Positions 23,421 through 32,148 of a stretch of 35,918 nucleotides of DNA are shown in pieces. This DNA is from Phycisphaerae bacterium. GTDB taxonomy: Bacteria > Planctomycetota > Phycisphaerae > SM23-33. The position numbers and the translations under genes are program-made. The stretch lies in the NCBI GenBank assembly GCA_016929245.1, contig JAFGJE010000018.1, positions 1 to 35,918 on the forward strand, written 5' to 3'. Below the pieces are notes generated by a model that ran no database searches, was not told the DNA's origin, and was given only the letters and a program-made list of their open reading frames with translations. How positions within the stretch are numbered: the first letter of the stretch is position 1; each line of letters opens with the position of its first letter.

Positions 23421-24216
23421 GGGCGTGGGAAAGATCCTCGGTGATCATTTGAATTAAGGTTTCACTTTCGCCGGTTAAGTCTTCGCCGACTTTAGCGCTG
23501 TACTCGGCCGTCAAACAATAATCGCCGGTATAGTTTCGCTTTTTCAATTCGCTGATGAATTTTTCCCAACTCGCCATGCCGTCCTTCCCCAATGTCCAGA
23601 AGCAGCCGAATTCCGGCGTCGGTTCGGTTTCGTCGTTGGTGCGTCGCCAAACGGCGTTTTTCAGGTTCACCAGGCAGAGGTGATCCCAAAGGATATCAAC
23701 CGCCAGGTCCGCGAACTCCCCCGCCAGGCCGCAATGACCCACGTCCAGCACCGCGCCGACCGCCGAGGCGGGGAATTTTTCCACGAGGTAGCGAATGCCC
23801 ATCACGCTGGAGACTTCACGGTAGCAGTGGTTCTGAATGCCGATGGTCACACCGGAACCTTCCAACACGGGCAGAAGTGTTTCATATTCACGAATGGCGT
23901 CGTGCATGGTGGCCATGTAGCGGCCGCCTTCGGGCACTTTCACGAGAACGCGAATGATCGGCACGCCGGCGGCGGCGCACGCGGCGATCGTCGGTTCGTC
24001 GGTCGGCCCGGCGACGCTGCCGATCACCAGCCCGTGCTCGCCCAGAATGCGAACGGCCTGGGGTAAATCTCTTTCGACGTTCTCCGGCGTCACGGCGAAG
24101 CCGGGCCGAACCGGCAACTCCACACCGTCAAATCCGAGTTTTTTCACAGCCGCCGCCATTTCCGCCAACGGCAGGTTCCAGGGTTTACTGAACACGGTGA
24201 TTCGATTGTCGGACAT
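23329..24216 (-). CDS. Sugar phosphate isomerase/epimerase-like protein (AP endonuclease 2 TIM barrel)
   Basis: A 295-residue protein starting MSDNRITVFSKPWNLPL with AAAGGA six bases upstream, so I take 24216 rather than an in-frame start at 24243. The xylose-isomerase-like TIM barrel shows KKLGFDGVELPVRPG (about 25-39), VTIGIQNHCYREVS (about 126-139), GAVLDVGHCGLAGEF (about 156-170), HLCLVNLKN and DYCLTAEYS (about 240). At the metal position the common Glu is Gln in IQNH, a variant also known elsewhere. Family members isomerise or epimerise sugars or inositols. The last 20 residues (GNPSPSAGNPTVGSSCDC) are encoded by the out-of-frame start of a broken FCD gene and probably replaced a natural end. 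It lies 44 bases after the anSME gene and is likely co-transcribed with it. Confidence 0.82.
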   Translation of the reverse strand: MSDNRITVFSKPWNLPLAEMAAAVKKLGFDGVELPVRPGFAVTPENVERDLPQAVRILGEHGLVIGSVAGPTDEPTIAACAAAGVPIIRVLVKVPEGGRYMATMHDAIREYETLLPVLEGSGVTIGIQNHCYREVSSVMGIRYLVEKFPASAVGAVLDVGHCGLAGEFADLAVDILWDHLCLVNLKNAVWRRTNDETEPTPEFGCFWTLGKDGMASWEKFISELKKRNYTGDYCLTAEYSAKVGEDLTGESETLIQMITEDLSHARSLTAGEAWRFLGNPSPSAGNPTVGSSCDC

Positions 24217-24260
24217 TCGTATTCCTTTCAAAATAGTCAACACTTCTATCAGTTACCGTC

Positions 24261-25511
24261 CTAGGAAACAATTTTTCTTCCGCAGCAATGCTTGTATTTT
24301 CGCCCGGAACCGCACGGACAGGGATCGTTGCGACCGATGTGATTCTCCGTTGGTACAATCGCGGGATTCGGCGGAGAAGTATGTTTGGCGGGGAACATCT
24401 GATCGCGTTGAATCTGTTCCGCGATCTTCCGCAATTCCGGCAGGGCTTCGGCGAAAAACCGTCTGTATCCCTCGCAGAAATAGTTCACCCGCTCCGGCCC
24501 GCCGTATAAGGGCATGTGATGCTTGGGACAGCCGCCGTGACAGAACGAAAGATATTCGCAATCCTCGCACACCGTCGGCAGATCGTTCTTGAGTTCGGCA
24601 AATTCCTTCAGAATCCCGCTCTCGAGAAGTTCTACCAGCGGTGTTTCGAGAAGATTGCCCAACAACCAGCGTGGATAGACGAAATGATCGCAGGCGTAGA
24701 CGTCGCCGTTGAATTCCAGCACATGCGCGTTGGCGCAGGATCGGCTGAAACAGCACTGCGACGCCCGGCCATACAATATCGTGTGAATGACGTTGTCAAA
24801 AAACCGCACGGAGACTTTCCCCGCGTCGCGCGTGGACCAGAGCTCGAAAATATCCAATAGAAATCGGCCCAACTGCTCCGGCGTGCAGGAAAAGTCGGCC
24901 GGGGCGCCGTCGGAGTTCCGCTCGAGGATGGGAATGAACTGCAGGTATCCGATCCCGCGATTGACGAAGTAGCGATAGATGTCCCCGGCATGGGGCGCGT
25001 TGGCGCGGTTGAGCGTGACGAGCACGTTGAATTCCACGCCGTGTTTCCGGAGCAATTCCAGTCCCGCCCAGGCGCGATGGAACGTCGCCTTACCGGCGCG
25101 ATCTCGGCGGTACGTGTCATGCAACCGGGGCGGTCCGTCGATGCTGACGCCGACCAGGAACTTCTCCGCCGCCAGAAACCGGCACCACTCGTCGTTCAGC
25201 AGCGTGCCGTTGGTTTGCAGGGCGTTTTCGACGACCTGCCCCGGCCGGCGGTATTGCTTCTGCAACTCCACCGCCCGCTGGAAAAATTCCAATCCCGCGA
25301 GTAGCGGCTCGCCCCCCTGCCAGCCGAACACGCACTGGGATTGAGATTGAAGATACTGCTTCGTGTACGATTCCAATACCTCGTCGCTCATCCGGGGATG
25401 TGCAACCTCCGGATACAACTCTCCCCGCTTGTCGGTATAGTAGCAGTACGTGCAGTCGAGATTGCACTCACCGCAAACGGGCTTGGCCATGATGTTGAAC
25501 GGCTGGGGCAT
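24261..25511 (-). CDS. Anaerobic sulfatase-maturating enzyme (radical SAM, SPASM) with C-terminal SEC-C motif
   Basis: A 416-residue protein. KPVCGECNLDCTYCYY holds the radical SAM cluster ligands Cys16, Cys20 and Cys23 (CxxxCxxC). GWQGGEPLL and QTNGTLL follow, as in formylglycine-generating anSMEs. The C-terminal half has the extra cysteines of the SPASM domain (CCFSRSC, YACDHF, CEDCEYLSFCHGGC). The last 20 residues are a SEC-C zinc motif, GRNDPCPCGSGRKYKHCC. The enzyme uses S-adenosylmethionine and two auxiliary iron-sulfur clusters to convert a Cys or Ser of a sulfatase to formylglycine. No sulfatase gene is in the window, so it would serve sulfatases elsewhere. The downstream isomerase gene is 44 bases away. 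SEC-C tails are common on these enzymes in Planctomycetota and Lentisphaerota. Confidence 0.9.
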   Translation of the reverse strand: MPQPFNIMAKPVCGECNLDCTYCYYTDKRGELYPEVAHPRMSDEVLESYTKQYLQSQSQCVFGWQGGEPLLAGLEFFQRAVELQKQYRRPGQVVENALQTNGTLLNDEWCRFLAAEKFLVGVSIDGPPRLHDTYRRDRAGKATFHRAWAGLELLRKHGVEFNVLVTLNRANAPHAGDIYRYFVNRGIGYLQFIPILERNSDGAPADFSCTPEQLGRFLLDIFELWSTRDAGKVSVRFFDNVIHTILYGRASQCCFSRSCANAHVLEFNGDVYACDHFVYPRWLLGNLLETPLVELLESGILKEFAELKNDLPTVCEDCEYLSFCHGGCPKHHMPLYGGPERVNYFCEGYRRFFAEALPELRKIAEQIQRDQMFPAKHTSPPNPAIVPTENHIGRNDPCPCGSGRKYKHCCGRKIVS

Positions 25512-25729
25512 GGGTATTATCGAAATATGCGGGAAACAGGCACGGCATGTCCACAGAAAACTGACGTGTTTTCACCAAATCTCACGGATTAATACATGTT
25601 TCCATTGTTCAAAAAATCGCTGACCCAGTCATGCCTTTGCGGACACGTGCGATCCACCGAGTCGAATCGCCATAAAGCCAGTTGACGATACATCGGGGGA
25701 CATGAAGATGACCTTTCAAACCATTATGA
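25512..25729. other. Intergenic region upstream of the anSME gene
   Basis: About 220 bases of moderate A/T content with no gene I can support. The promoter of the anSME gene must be here or within the decayed stretch beyond it; I see no clear -35/-10 pair. Confidence 0.4.
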
Positions 25730-26121
25730 TTATTTGAATCGAACGCGTCCCAGCAGCAGGTCGCCCAGGAACTGGACGCGATTGTAATGCGGCGCCGCCC
25801 CGTCGACGTAAAAACGATCCTCGGGCGTGATGCCTTCGACCATTCCTAACGTTCGTTTTCCAAGCCTTCCCCGGCATTGTAATGCCGTCGTCTCCAGACG
25901 CCGTCCTGTCTCTCAAACAGAAAGAATTCTTCCAGGATTTCCCGTCGAGGGGGGGGTGTCGGCATCGCGGGGGCGCAGCATCGGACGAATTCGCCGTGGA
26001 TCCCGCCGATACAGACCACCGGCGCCTTGGTTCGCCGGAGCACCCGTCGAATGAAATCCCGGCTGGGCGCGCCGATTAACATCACGCCGAAAACATTCTC
26101 CTGTCGGCTGACGTACTCCAG
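25730..26121 (-). pseudogene. Decayed gene fragment directly after the HAD gene
   Basis: Immediately after the HAD stop, the same frame continues with LEYVSRQENVFGVMLIGAPS, DFIRRVL and KAPVVCIGGIHGEF, then through an eight-C run (about 25949-25956, minus strand) and on to a stop near 25846. In another frame from 25843 a 37-residue piece, MVEGITPEDRFYVDGAAPHY then NRVQFLGDLLLGRVRFK, ends at 25730. The first part resembles the beginning of a LacI-type ligand domain, but this is a weak likeness. The pieces may come from one gene broken by frameshifts. The two parts share a CATTACAAT (HYN) word about 85 bases apart. I do not recognise the parent family with confidence. Confidence 0.4.
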
Positions 26122-26910
26122 TTACAGCGTTTTTAACGCCGCTTCGAGTTCCGTCAGGTTGGAAATGGTCGCGGTGGGTTTGGGCGCGTCGGCCGGTGGG
26201 GTTTGGTGGTTTCGGTTCACCCACACGCTTTTTTTCCCCGCGGCGGCGGCCATCTTGACGTCGGTGTCGAGTCGATCCCCCACCAGGATCACCTCGTCGG
26301 CTTTGCAGCGCAGCTTCCGCAGCGCCACGCGCAGGAGTTTGGGATCCGGCTTGCCCACACCGTGCTCCCCGGAAATGACCAGCGGCCGGAACCGGTTCTC
26401 CAGGCCGCTCTTCTCGAGCTTGTTGCGTTGAATATTGGCGGCGCCGTTGGTCACAAGGCCCAGCCGATAATTCCCCTCCAGCGCGTCGAGCACCCCCAGC
26501 GTTTCGGGGAATAATTCATGTCGCCGGTTTCGCTCGATGACAAACGCCTCGGCCATCGCTTGCGCCAAGGCCAAATCTTCCACGTCGAACGCCCGCAACC
26601 CCCGCCGCCAGGATTCCATGCGAAACCACGGCTGCCAGCGCACCAACACGTCCAGTTCGGGATACTTCCCGCTCACGTCGCCGCTGAGCACCTCCCAACT
26701 GCTCAAACCCAGCGTATTGCACCAGGGATACAGCGGAAAGGCATGGTACAGTTCGCGGCAGGCGTCGAGGACGGCGGGGTGGAGCCTGGCGGCGGGGACA
26801 TTGTGTTTTTCCTCCGCGAGGGCGCAGGTCGCCAAGAACGCTCCCTCCACCGAGGCGTACTCGATCAGCAGGGTTTCGTCGAGGTCGAACAGAATGGCAC
26901 GAATCGGCAT
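26122..26910 (-). CDS. HAD-superfamily hydrolase (phosphatase-like)
   Basis: A 262-residue protein with all four HAD motifs: DLDET at residues 9-13 (nucleophile Asp9, acid/base Asp11), LVTNGA in the middle (motif II), Lys in HGVGKPDP (motif III) and VGDRLDTDV (motif IV). The cap between about 18 and 100 is helical, as in the C1-type cap of YjjG/N-acylneuraminate-9-phosphatase-like enzymes; substrates are small phosphorylated sugars or nucleotides. The ATG at 26910 has AAGGAA eight bases upstream; the open frame extends further but is antisense to recJ. It is divergent from recJ with a 72-base gap that must hold both promoters. The stop codon is followed at once by the decayed fragment. Confidence 0.88.
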   Translation of the reverse strand: MPIRAILFDLDETLLIEYASVEGAFLATCALAEEKHNVPAARLHPAVLDACRELYHAFPLYPWCNTLGLSSWEVLSGDVSGKYPELDVLVRWQPWFRMESWRRGLRAFDVEDLALAQAMAEAFVIERNRRHELFPETLGVLDALEGNYRLGLVTNGAANIQRNKLEKSGLENRFRPLVISGEHGVGKPDPKLLRVALRKLRCKADEVILVGDRLDTDVKMAAAAGKKSVWVNRNHQTPPADAPKPTATISNLTELEAALKTL

Positions 26911-26982
26911 GATGGTTTCCTTGGCGTTCCAGGGGTTGTCCCGTGTATAATCTCCCGCGGAACAAAGATCAAAGGAATTGTT

Positions 26983-28737
26983 ATGGCCAGGCGAGCATGG
27001 AGGCGAAATCATCGACGATGGCAGGTCGCGCCGGAGTACGCGGGCGCGGCCGATCTGGCGAAACACATCCGCTCCGCCCCGCTGGTCGCGCAGGTGCTGC
27101 ACAATCGAGGCCTGGACGATCCCGACGCCGCGAAGGCGTTTCTGCAACCCAAACTGACCGATTTGCACGACCCGCTCGAACTGCCCGGCTGCGCCGCGGC
27201 GGCCAGGCGCATCGCCCGGGCCGTGGAGCGTAAGGAACCCATCGCCGTCTACGGCGATTACGACGTGGACGGCATGACGTCGATCGCAATTCTCCACGCC
27301 TGCCTGAAACTCGTAAATTGTCCCGTTACCGCCTACGTGCCGCACCGCCTGGACGAAGGATACGGCGTGAACGTCGAGGCGTTGCGGTCGCTGATGTCCG
27401 ACGGCGCGAAACTGATCGTCACGGTCGATTGCGGCGTCTGCGCCGGGGAGGTGTTCGCCGAAGCGGGCGACGGCGCGGAGTTCATCGTCACCGACCACCA
27501 CGCCCTGCCCGAACGCCTCCCGGACGTGGCAGCCGTCGTGCATCCGCACCTTCAGTCCGACGGTAAGACGTATCCCAATCCGAATCTCTGCGGGGCGGGG
27601 GTGGCGTTCAAGCTCGCCTGGCAGGTCGCGCGGGAGCTGTGCGGCGAGACGCGCGTCGACGAGACCATGCGAGAATTCCTGCTGGAAGCAACTTGCCTGG
27701 CGGCGTTGGGGACTATCGCCGACGTCGTTCCGCTGGTGGGCGAGAACCGCACCTTGGCGACGTTCGGTCTGCGCGGGCTCCCGGCCGTCAAACACGTCGG
27801 GCTGCGGGCGCTGCTGGAATCGGCGAAACTCACCGACACGTCGCTGGACGCGTTTCATATCGGTTTCGTGCTCGCGCCGCGCCTAAACGCCGCCGGGCGC
27901 ATGGGCCACGCCGCCCAGGCGGTCGAACTGCTGACCACCACCGACGCCGCGCGCGCGGACGAGATCGCCGCCTGGCTGGCGAGTCAAAACACCGAACGGC
28001 AGAAGGTCGAACGCGCCATCGCCGAGGAGGCCCGCGGCATGGTCGTCGAAGCCGGACTCGACGGCGACTCCAAGCGCGCGATCGTGCTGGCGAACGAGAA
28101 CTGGCACGGCGGCGTGATCGGCATCGTCGCGTCGCGCCTGGTGGATTGCTTCCATCGGCCGACGATTCTCATCGCCGTCAACGGCGACGGCGTGGGGCAG
28201 GGTTCGGGGAGAAGCATTCCGGGATTCGACATCGCCGAGGCGCTGTGTGCCTGCGACGAACATCTCCTCTCGCACGGCGGGCACGCGATGGCCGGCGGAT
28301 TGAAGGTGCTGCCCGCGAAGATCGACGCGTTCGCCGAAGCCTTCGGCGCGTACGCCTCCGATCGCATCGCGCCGGAGCAGATGATCCCCGCCCTTCGCGT
28401 CGACGCCGAGACGACGATCTCCTCGCTGGGATACAACGTCGTCGATCTGCTGGAGAAGATGGCCCCCTTCGGCGCGGGCAACCCCCGACCGGTGATCGCC
28501 CTTCGCGGCTGCAAACTCACCTGCCCCCCCAAACGCATGGGCCGAACCGGGCAAACCGTAGGCATGCTTCTTTCGCAGAACGGAAACACCCTCCGCGCGG
28601 TGGGCTTCAACATGGGCGACCTGGCGGACCACCTCGTCGGCCAGGAAACGCTGGACATCGCCGCGGAGCCGATGCTCAACTCCTTCAACGGAAGAACGAA
28701 CGTGGAACTGCGCCTGCGGGATGTGATTTGGGAATAG
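26983..28737 (+). CDS. recJ: Single-stranded-DNA-specific exonuclease RecJ
   Basis: A 584-residue protein, normal length for RecJ. DHH-family motifs in order: VYGDYDVDGMTS (about 88-99), TVDCGV (about 147-152), VTDHHALPE (Asp171, His172, His173), and GTIADVVPL (about 245). The DHHA1 and OB-like parts follow, with GRSIPGFDIAEAL, LSHGGHAMAGGL (about 427-438) and APFGAGNPRP (about 495). RecJ degrades single-stranded DNA 5' to 3' with Mn2+ or Mg2+ during recombination and repair. AAAGGA lies eight bases before the ATG at 26983; the open frame upstream is antisense to the HAD gene and is not used. Codon use is very GC-rich compared with the genes before 25 kb. Confidence 0.95.
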   Translation: MARRAWRRNHRRWQVAPEYAGAADLAKHIRSAPLVAQVLHNRGLDDPDAAKAFLQPKLTDLHDPLELPGCAAAARRIARAVERKEPIAVYGDYDVDGMTSIAILHACLKLVNCPVTAYVPHRLDEGYGVNVEALRSLMSDGAKLIVTVDCGVCAGEVFAEAGDGAEFIVTDHHALPERLPDVAAVVHPHLQSDGKTYPNPNLCGAGVAFKLAWQVARELCGETRVDETMREFLLEATCLAALGTIADVVPLVGENRTLATFGLRGLPAVKHVGLRALLESAKLTDTSLDAFHIGFVLAPRLNAAGRMGHAAQAVELLTTTDAARADEIAAWLASQNTERQKVERAIAEEARGMVVEAGLDGDSKRAIVLANENWHGGVIGIVASRLVDCFHRPTILIAVNGDGVGQGSGRSIPGFDIAEALCACDEHLLSHGGHAMAGGLKVLPAKIDAFAEAFGAYASDRIAPEQMIPALRVDAETTISSLGYNVVDLLEKMAPFGAGNPRPVIALRGCKLTCPPKRMGRTGQTVGMLLSQNGNTLRAVGFNMGDLADHLVGQETLDIAAEPMLNSFNGRTNVELRLRDVIWE

Positions 28738-28752
28738 GAAACGGAAGAAATC

Positions 28753-28780
28753 AAAAAACCTGCCACTGAAGTGACAGGTT
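28753..28780 (-). terminator. Intrinsic terminator of glnS
   Basis: On the minus strand AACCTGTCACT pairs with AGTGGCAGGTT (one mismatch, small loop), followed by a T-run (28758-28753). It lies 45 bases after the glnS stop. It is also 19 bases after the recJ stop, but on the plus strand no T-run follows. Confidence 0.75.
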
Positions 28781-28824
28781 CTCGAATCTCATATATCCAG
28801 TCCCTAAACCCAAGTCCCCAAGCC

Positions 28825-30528
28825 TTATCCGCCCTTGTCCTTCTGTTTCGCCCAGGTGTCTTTTAATCCGACCGTTCGATTGAAGACGGGTTTGTCGTCG
28901 GTGGCGTCGGGGTCGAGGCAGAAGTAGCCTAACCTTTCGAACTGGCAGCGCCAGCCGGGTTCGTGTCCCGCGGCCGCCGGTTCGAGCTTCGCGTCGGGAA
29001 TGATCGTCAAGGATTCGGGATTGACGTTGGCGGTCCAATCTTCGCCCTCCTCGACGTCGAGGGGATTTTCCTTCGTGAACAGGTGATCGTACAGCCGCAC
29101 TTCCGCGTCGACGGCATGGTCTGCGGAAACCCAGTGGAGGGTGGCTTTGACCTTTCTACCGTCCGGCGCGTCGCCGCCGCGGGTGGCGGGGTCGTAGGTG
29201 CAATGCACTTCCACCACCTCGCCGGCGGAGTTTTTCACCACGTCCGTGCAGGTAACGAAATAGGCGTAGCGGAGGCGAACTTCCCTGCCCGGGGCGAGGC
29301 GGAAGAATTTTTTCGGCGGGTCTTCCATGAAATCCTCCCGCTCGATATACAGCACCTTGCCGAAAGGAACGTTTCGCACGCCCGCCGATTCGTCTTCGGG
29401 ATTGTTAATCGCCTCAAGCTCCTCAGACTGGCCGTCGGGGTAATTGTCGATCACGAGCTTCAGCGGATTCAGCACGCCCATCACGCGCGGCGCGGCCTGG
29501 TTCAAATACTGCCGCTGATGATGCTCCAGGAGCGGCGTCTCGATCGTGCCGACGAATTTCGCCACGCCGATGCTTTTTAAGAAGTCCCGGATCGCCTCGG
29601 GCGCATACCCGCGCCGCCGCAGGCCGCACAGCGTCGGTAAGCGCGGGTCGTCATATCCGCGGACGATTCCGCGCTCGATGAGCTCCCGCAGCAGGCGCTT
29701 GCTCATCACCGTGTACGTCAGGTTAAACCGGGCGAATTCGATCTGCCGCGGATGATGGATCGGTTCGGGGCGATCCCGGTTGATCGCGTCGATGAACCAG
29801 TCGTACAAAGGCCGATGGTTCTCGAACTCCAGCGAGCAGAGCGAATGCGTGATTCCCTCGACGGAATCCTCCAGGCCGTGCGCCCAGTCGTACATCGGGT
29901 AGACGCACCAATCGTCCCCGCGATGGGGGTGCTTGGCGTGGAGAATGCGGTACATCACCGGATCGCGCAGGTTCAGATTTCCGTGGGCCATGTCGATCTT
30001 CGCCCGCAGCACGCGCGTGCCGTCGGGAAATTCGCCGGCCTTCATCCGCTCAAACAAATCAAGGTTCTCCTCGACGCTCCGCTGGCGGAAAGGGCTGTTC
30101 TTCCCCGGTTCGGTGAGGCTGCCGCGGGTGGCGCGGATCGTCTCGGCGTCCTGGTCGTCCACGTACGCCAGGCCCTTACGGATGAGTTCCAGGGCGTACT
30201 CGTACATCCGCTCGAAGGAATCGCTGGCGAAATACAGATGCTCGCCCCAGTCGCAGCCCAGCCACGCGACGTCCTCCTGGATGGCGTGGATGAACTGAGC
30301 TTCCTCTTTCATCGGGTTGGTGTCGTCGAAGCGCAGGTGAAATTCGCCGTTGAATTCCCGCGCGATACCGTAGTTGATCCAGATCGCCTTGGCGTGGCCG
30401 ATATGGAGATAGGCGTTCGGTTCGGGCGGGAAGCGCGTCACCACCTTGCCGCATTTACCGGTATTACAGTCGTCCGCGACGATCTCCCGAATAAAATCCC
30501 GCGCGGGCGTGTCGGTTTCGTTACTCAT
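28825..30528 (-). CDS. glnS: Glutaminyl-tRNA synthetase
   Basis: A 567-residue class I synthetase. [16 protein letters not shown] (HIGH at 42-45), then the GlnRS/GluRS-type segments [14 protein letters not shown] (about 65-78) and [11 protein letters not shown]. The KMSKS loop is VMSKR near residue 270. The C-terminal anticodon-binding beta barrels are complete (ERADF-like [11 protein letters not shown], and GYFCLDPD near the end). It joins glutamine to tRNA-Gln using ATP. The [15 protein letters not shown] segment and the HRPLYDWF segment support GlnRS rather than GluRS. Having GlnRS suggests that charging of tRNA-Gln may not rely on the GatCAB route. The ATG at 30528 is preceded by GAGGTAGGAAC. 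A strong terminator follows. Confidence 0.95.
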   Translation of the reverse strand: MSNETDTPARDFIREIVADDCNTGKCGKVVTRFPPEPNAYLHIGHAKAIWINYGIAREFNGEFHLRFDDTNPMKEEAQFIHAIQEDVAWLGCDWGEHLYFASDSFERMYEYALELIRKGLAYVDDQDAETIRATRGSLTEPGKNSPFRQRSVEENLDLFERMKAGEFPDGTRVLRAKIDMAHGNLNLRDPVMYRILHAKHPHRGDDWCVYPMYDWAHGLEDSVEGITHSLCSLEFENHRPLYDWFIDAINRDRPEPIHHPRQIEFARFNLTYTVMSKRLLRELIERGIVRGYDDPRLPTLCGLRRRGYAPEAIRDFLKSIGVAKFVGTIETPLLEHHQRQYLNQAAPRVMGVLNPLKLVIDNYPDGQSEELEAINNPEDESAGVRNVPFGKVLYIEREDFMEDPPKKFFRLAPGREVRLRYAYFVTCTDVVKNSAGEVVEVHCTYDPATRGGDAPDGRKVKATLHWVSADHAVDAEVRLYDHLFTKENPLDVEEGEDWTANVNPESLTIIPDAKLEPAAAGHEPGWRCQFERLGYFCLDPDATDDKPVFNRTVGLKDTWAKQKDKGG

Positions 30529-30706
30529 GTTCCTACCTCATGGTTCCACAAAACGGGTATCATGTCGAATTCGCGCGGCGTTCGCAAGTGTGCAATCCCG
30601 GGGAAGGCAATTCCATTCCGGCAGGGACTTTCCCCTTCGATCCCCGGAGTCTATAATGGCGGGAATTCCGTTCTCCGTGCGACGGCCCGGAAGGAACCAA
30701 ACCGTT

Positions 30707-32125
30707 ATGAAGATGACGATAAAAACGGCGACGTGGCTGCTGGGAGTTGTTCTTGTTTCCGCGGCTACGGGCGCGGCGCAATCGCCCGCCGACGCGGATT
30801 CGGCGTCGCGGGACTATCGCGCGCCGCTGGAGGGGTTCGCCCTTCAGCCCCCGGCCGGGGGGGAAAAATCCGCGCGCCGGGTTCCCACGATCCTGGTCCA
30901 GTGGACGAAACAGGATCCCAAGACCAGCCGGACCCTCTGGACCCTCCGCGTTTATCGCACGACCTTTCAGAACCCGCGGGCGGACATCCAGGACTACGCC
31001 GAGGCGATCCGGGAACGCCTCGGAATTCAGGTCGGCGCGAAGATCGACGAGTTGTCGTACCTGGACGCCGCGGGGTGTCCGGCGATTCAGATTCTCGGAC
31101 ATGTCGCGGAAAAAACCAGCACCGACGCGACGGGATTGAAGTCGCAAATTCCTCAAACCTTCTTCCGCCAGGCGTGGTTCCTCCGCAAGCCGGGGGAATT
31201 TCTCGTGCTGGATTTCGCGACGGTCGAGGAGCGGTCCGAACAACTCGCCGCGACGTGGGACAAGTTGCTTTCCTCGGTCGAGTTGTTCGATCCCAACGTC
31301 TATCTCCGCCGGCAGGAGGAAAACATCCAGCGGGCGGGCGTGTTGCTGACGAACCTCTCCGGCGAGGCGATCCAGAGCGCCCTTCCGACGACGCCGCGAT
31401 GGTTCCTCGTGCGGAAGGACGGCGCGAACGTCGGATGGCTGTGCATGAGGGGACGTCCGGTGCGGCGGAACAAAGTCGCGGGGTATGAAATCGACTCCTG
31501 GATGATGCTCCAGCTGCCCGATCAACCGGTGCGACTGGTCTGCCAGAGGCAGTTCACCGATCCGTCGATGTCAATGGAACTGTGGTCCGGGCGGGTGCAG
31601 TTCGGTTCGGGCGAGCAGTCCGCGTTGTTCGTGGAAGACGGCCTGCGGCAAGGGGGGCTGATTATCGCGACGCTCAACGACGGGCGACGCCAGACGGCGG
31701 AGCGGAAGGAGATTTCCGGCAAGATGATCGGGATGTATCTTCCCAAGGCCGTCGGCACGCTTCTGCCCTCGCTGCTGGACCCGTCGAAACCGGCGGGGTA
31801 TACGTTCGCGGAATACGACCGGCAGATGAACGATTTTCGCATGCGCACCGTCACGGTGATCGGATCGGAGCAGCTGAACGGTCGCCAGGCCGTCAAGATC
31901 GCCGATCAACCGGAGGCCGACGCCGAAGCGGTGACGTACTGGGTGGACGAGAAAGGACAAATCCTGCAAAGCCTCTCGCCGGACGGACTGTTGAGCGTCT
32001 CGACCGGCGAGCAGGCGGTTCTGACGGCGTATCCCAACGCCCGATCCGTGATCGGACAGATGAACCAGACGAGTCCCGCCCCTCAAACGGGGCAAAAACC
32101 GCGACGCGGAAAACGAATGAGATAA
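30707..32125 (+). CDS. Secreted protein of unknown function
   Basis: A 472-residue protein with a signal peptide (MKMTIKTATWLLGVVLVS, AAQS cleavage region). I recognise no domain. The body alternates beta strands and polar segments (FFRQAWFLRKPGEFLVLDFA, RWFLVRKDGANVGWLCMR, GYEIDSWMMLQLPD, EAVTYWVDEKGQILQS), much like Planctomycetota proteins made of periplasmic lipocalin- or LolA-like beta layers. A Lys/Arg-rich tail (KPRRGKRMR) ends it. AAGGAA lies upstream of ATG 30707; the frame is open earlier but is antisense to glnS. Thioredoxin reductase begins 23 bases downstream, so the two are probably one transcript with murJ. Confidence 0.75.
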   Translation: MKMTIKTATWLLGVVLVSAATGAAQSPADADSASRDYRAPLEGFALQPPAGGEKSARRVPTILVQWTKQDPKTSRTLWTLRVYRTTFQNPRADIQDYAEAIRERLGIQVGAKIDELSYLDAAGCPAIQILGHVAEKTSTDATGLKSQIPQTFFRQAWFLRKPGEFLVLDFATVEERSEQLAATWDKLLSSVELFDPNVYLRRQEENIQRAGVLLTNLSGEAIQSALPTTPRWFLVRKDGANVGWLCMRGRPVRRNKVAGYEIDSWMMLQLPDQPVRLVCQRQFTDPSMSMELWSGRVQFGSGEQSALFVEDGLRQGGLIIATLNDGRRQTAERKEISGKMIGMYLPKAVGTLLPSLLDPSKPAGYTFAEYDRQMNDFRMRTVTVIGSEQLNGRQAVKIADQPEADAEAVTYWVDEKGQILQSLSPDGLLSVSTGEQAVLTAYPNARSVIGQMNQTSPAPQTGQKPRRGKRMR

Positions 32126-32148
32126 ATTACGATTAAAGGATTGTGTGT

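Noticed and set aside
26911-27858. A 316-residue N-terminal extension of the HAD protein
   Set aside because: It is antisense to recJ and lacks domain features; the HAD domain begins at its own Met with a ribosome binding site.
29752-30706. Long plus-strand open frame(s) opposite glnS, running towards the secreted protein gene
   Set aside because: They are antisense to glnS, and the signal peptide of the secreted protein starts at 30707.
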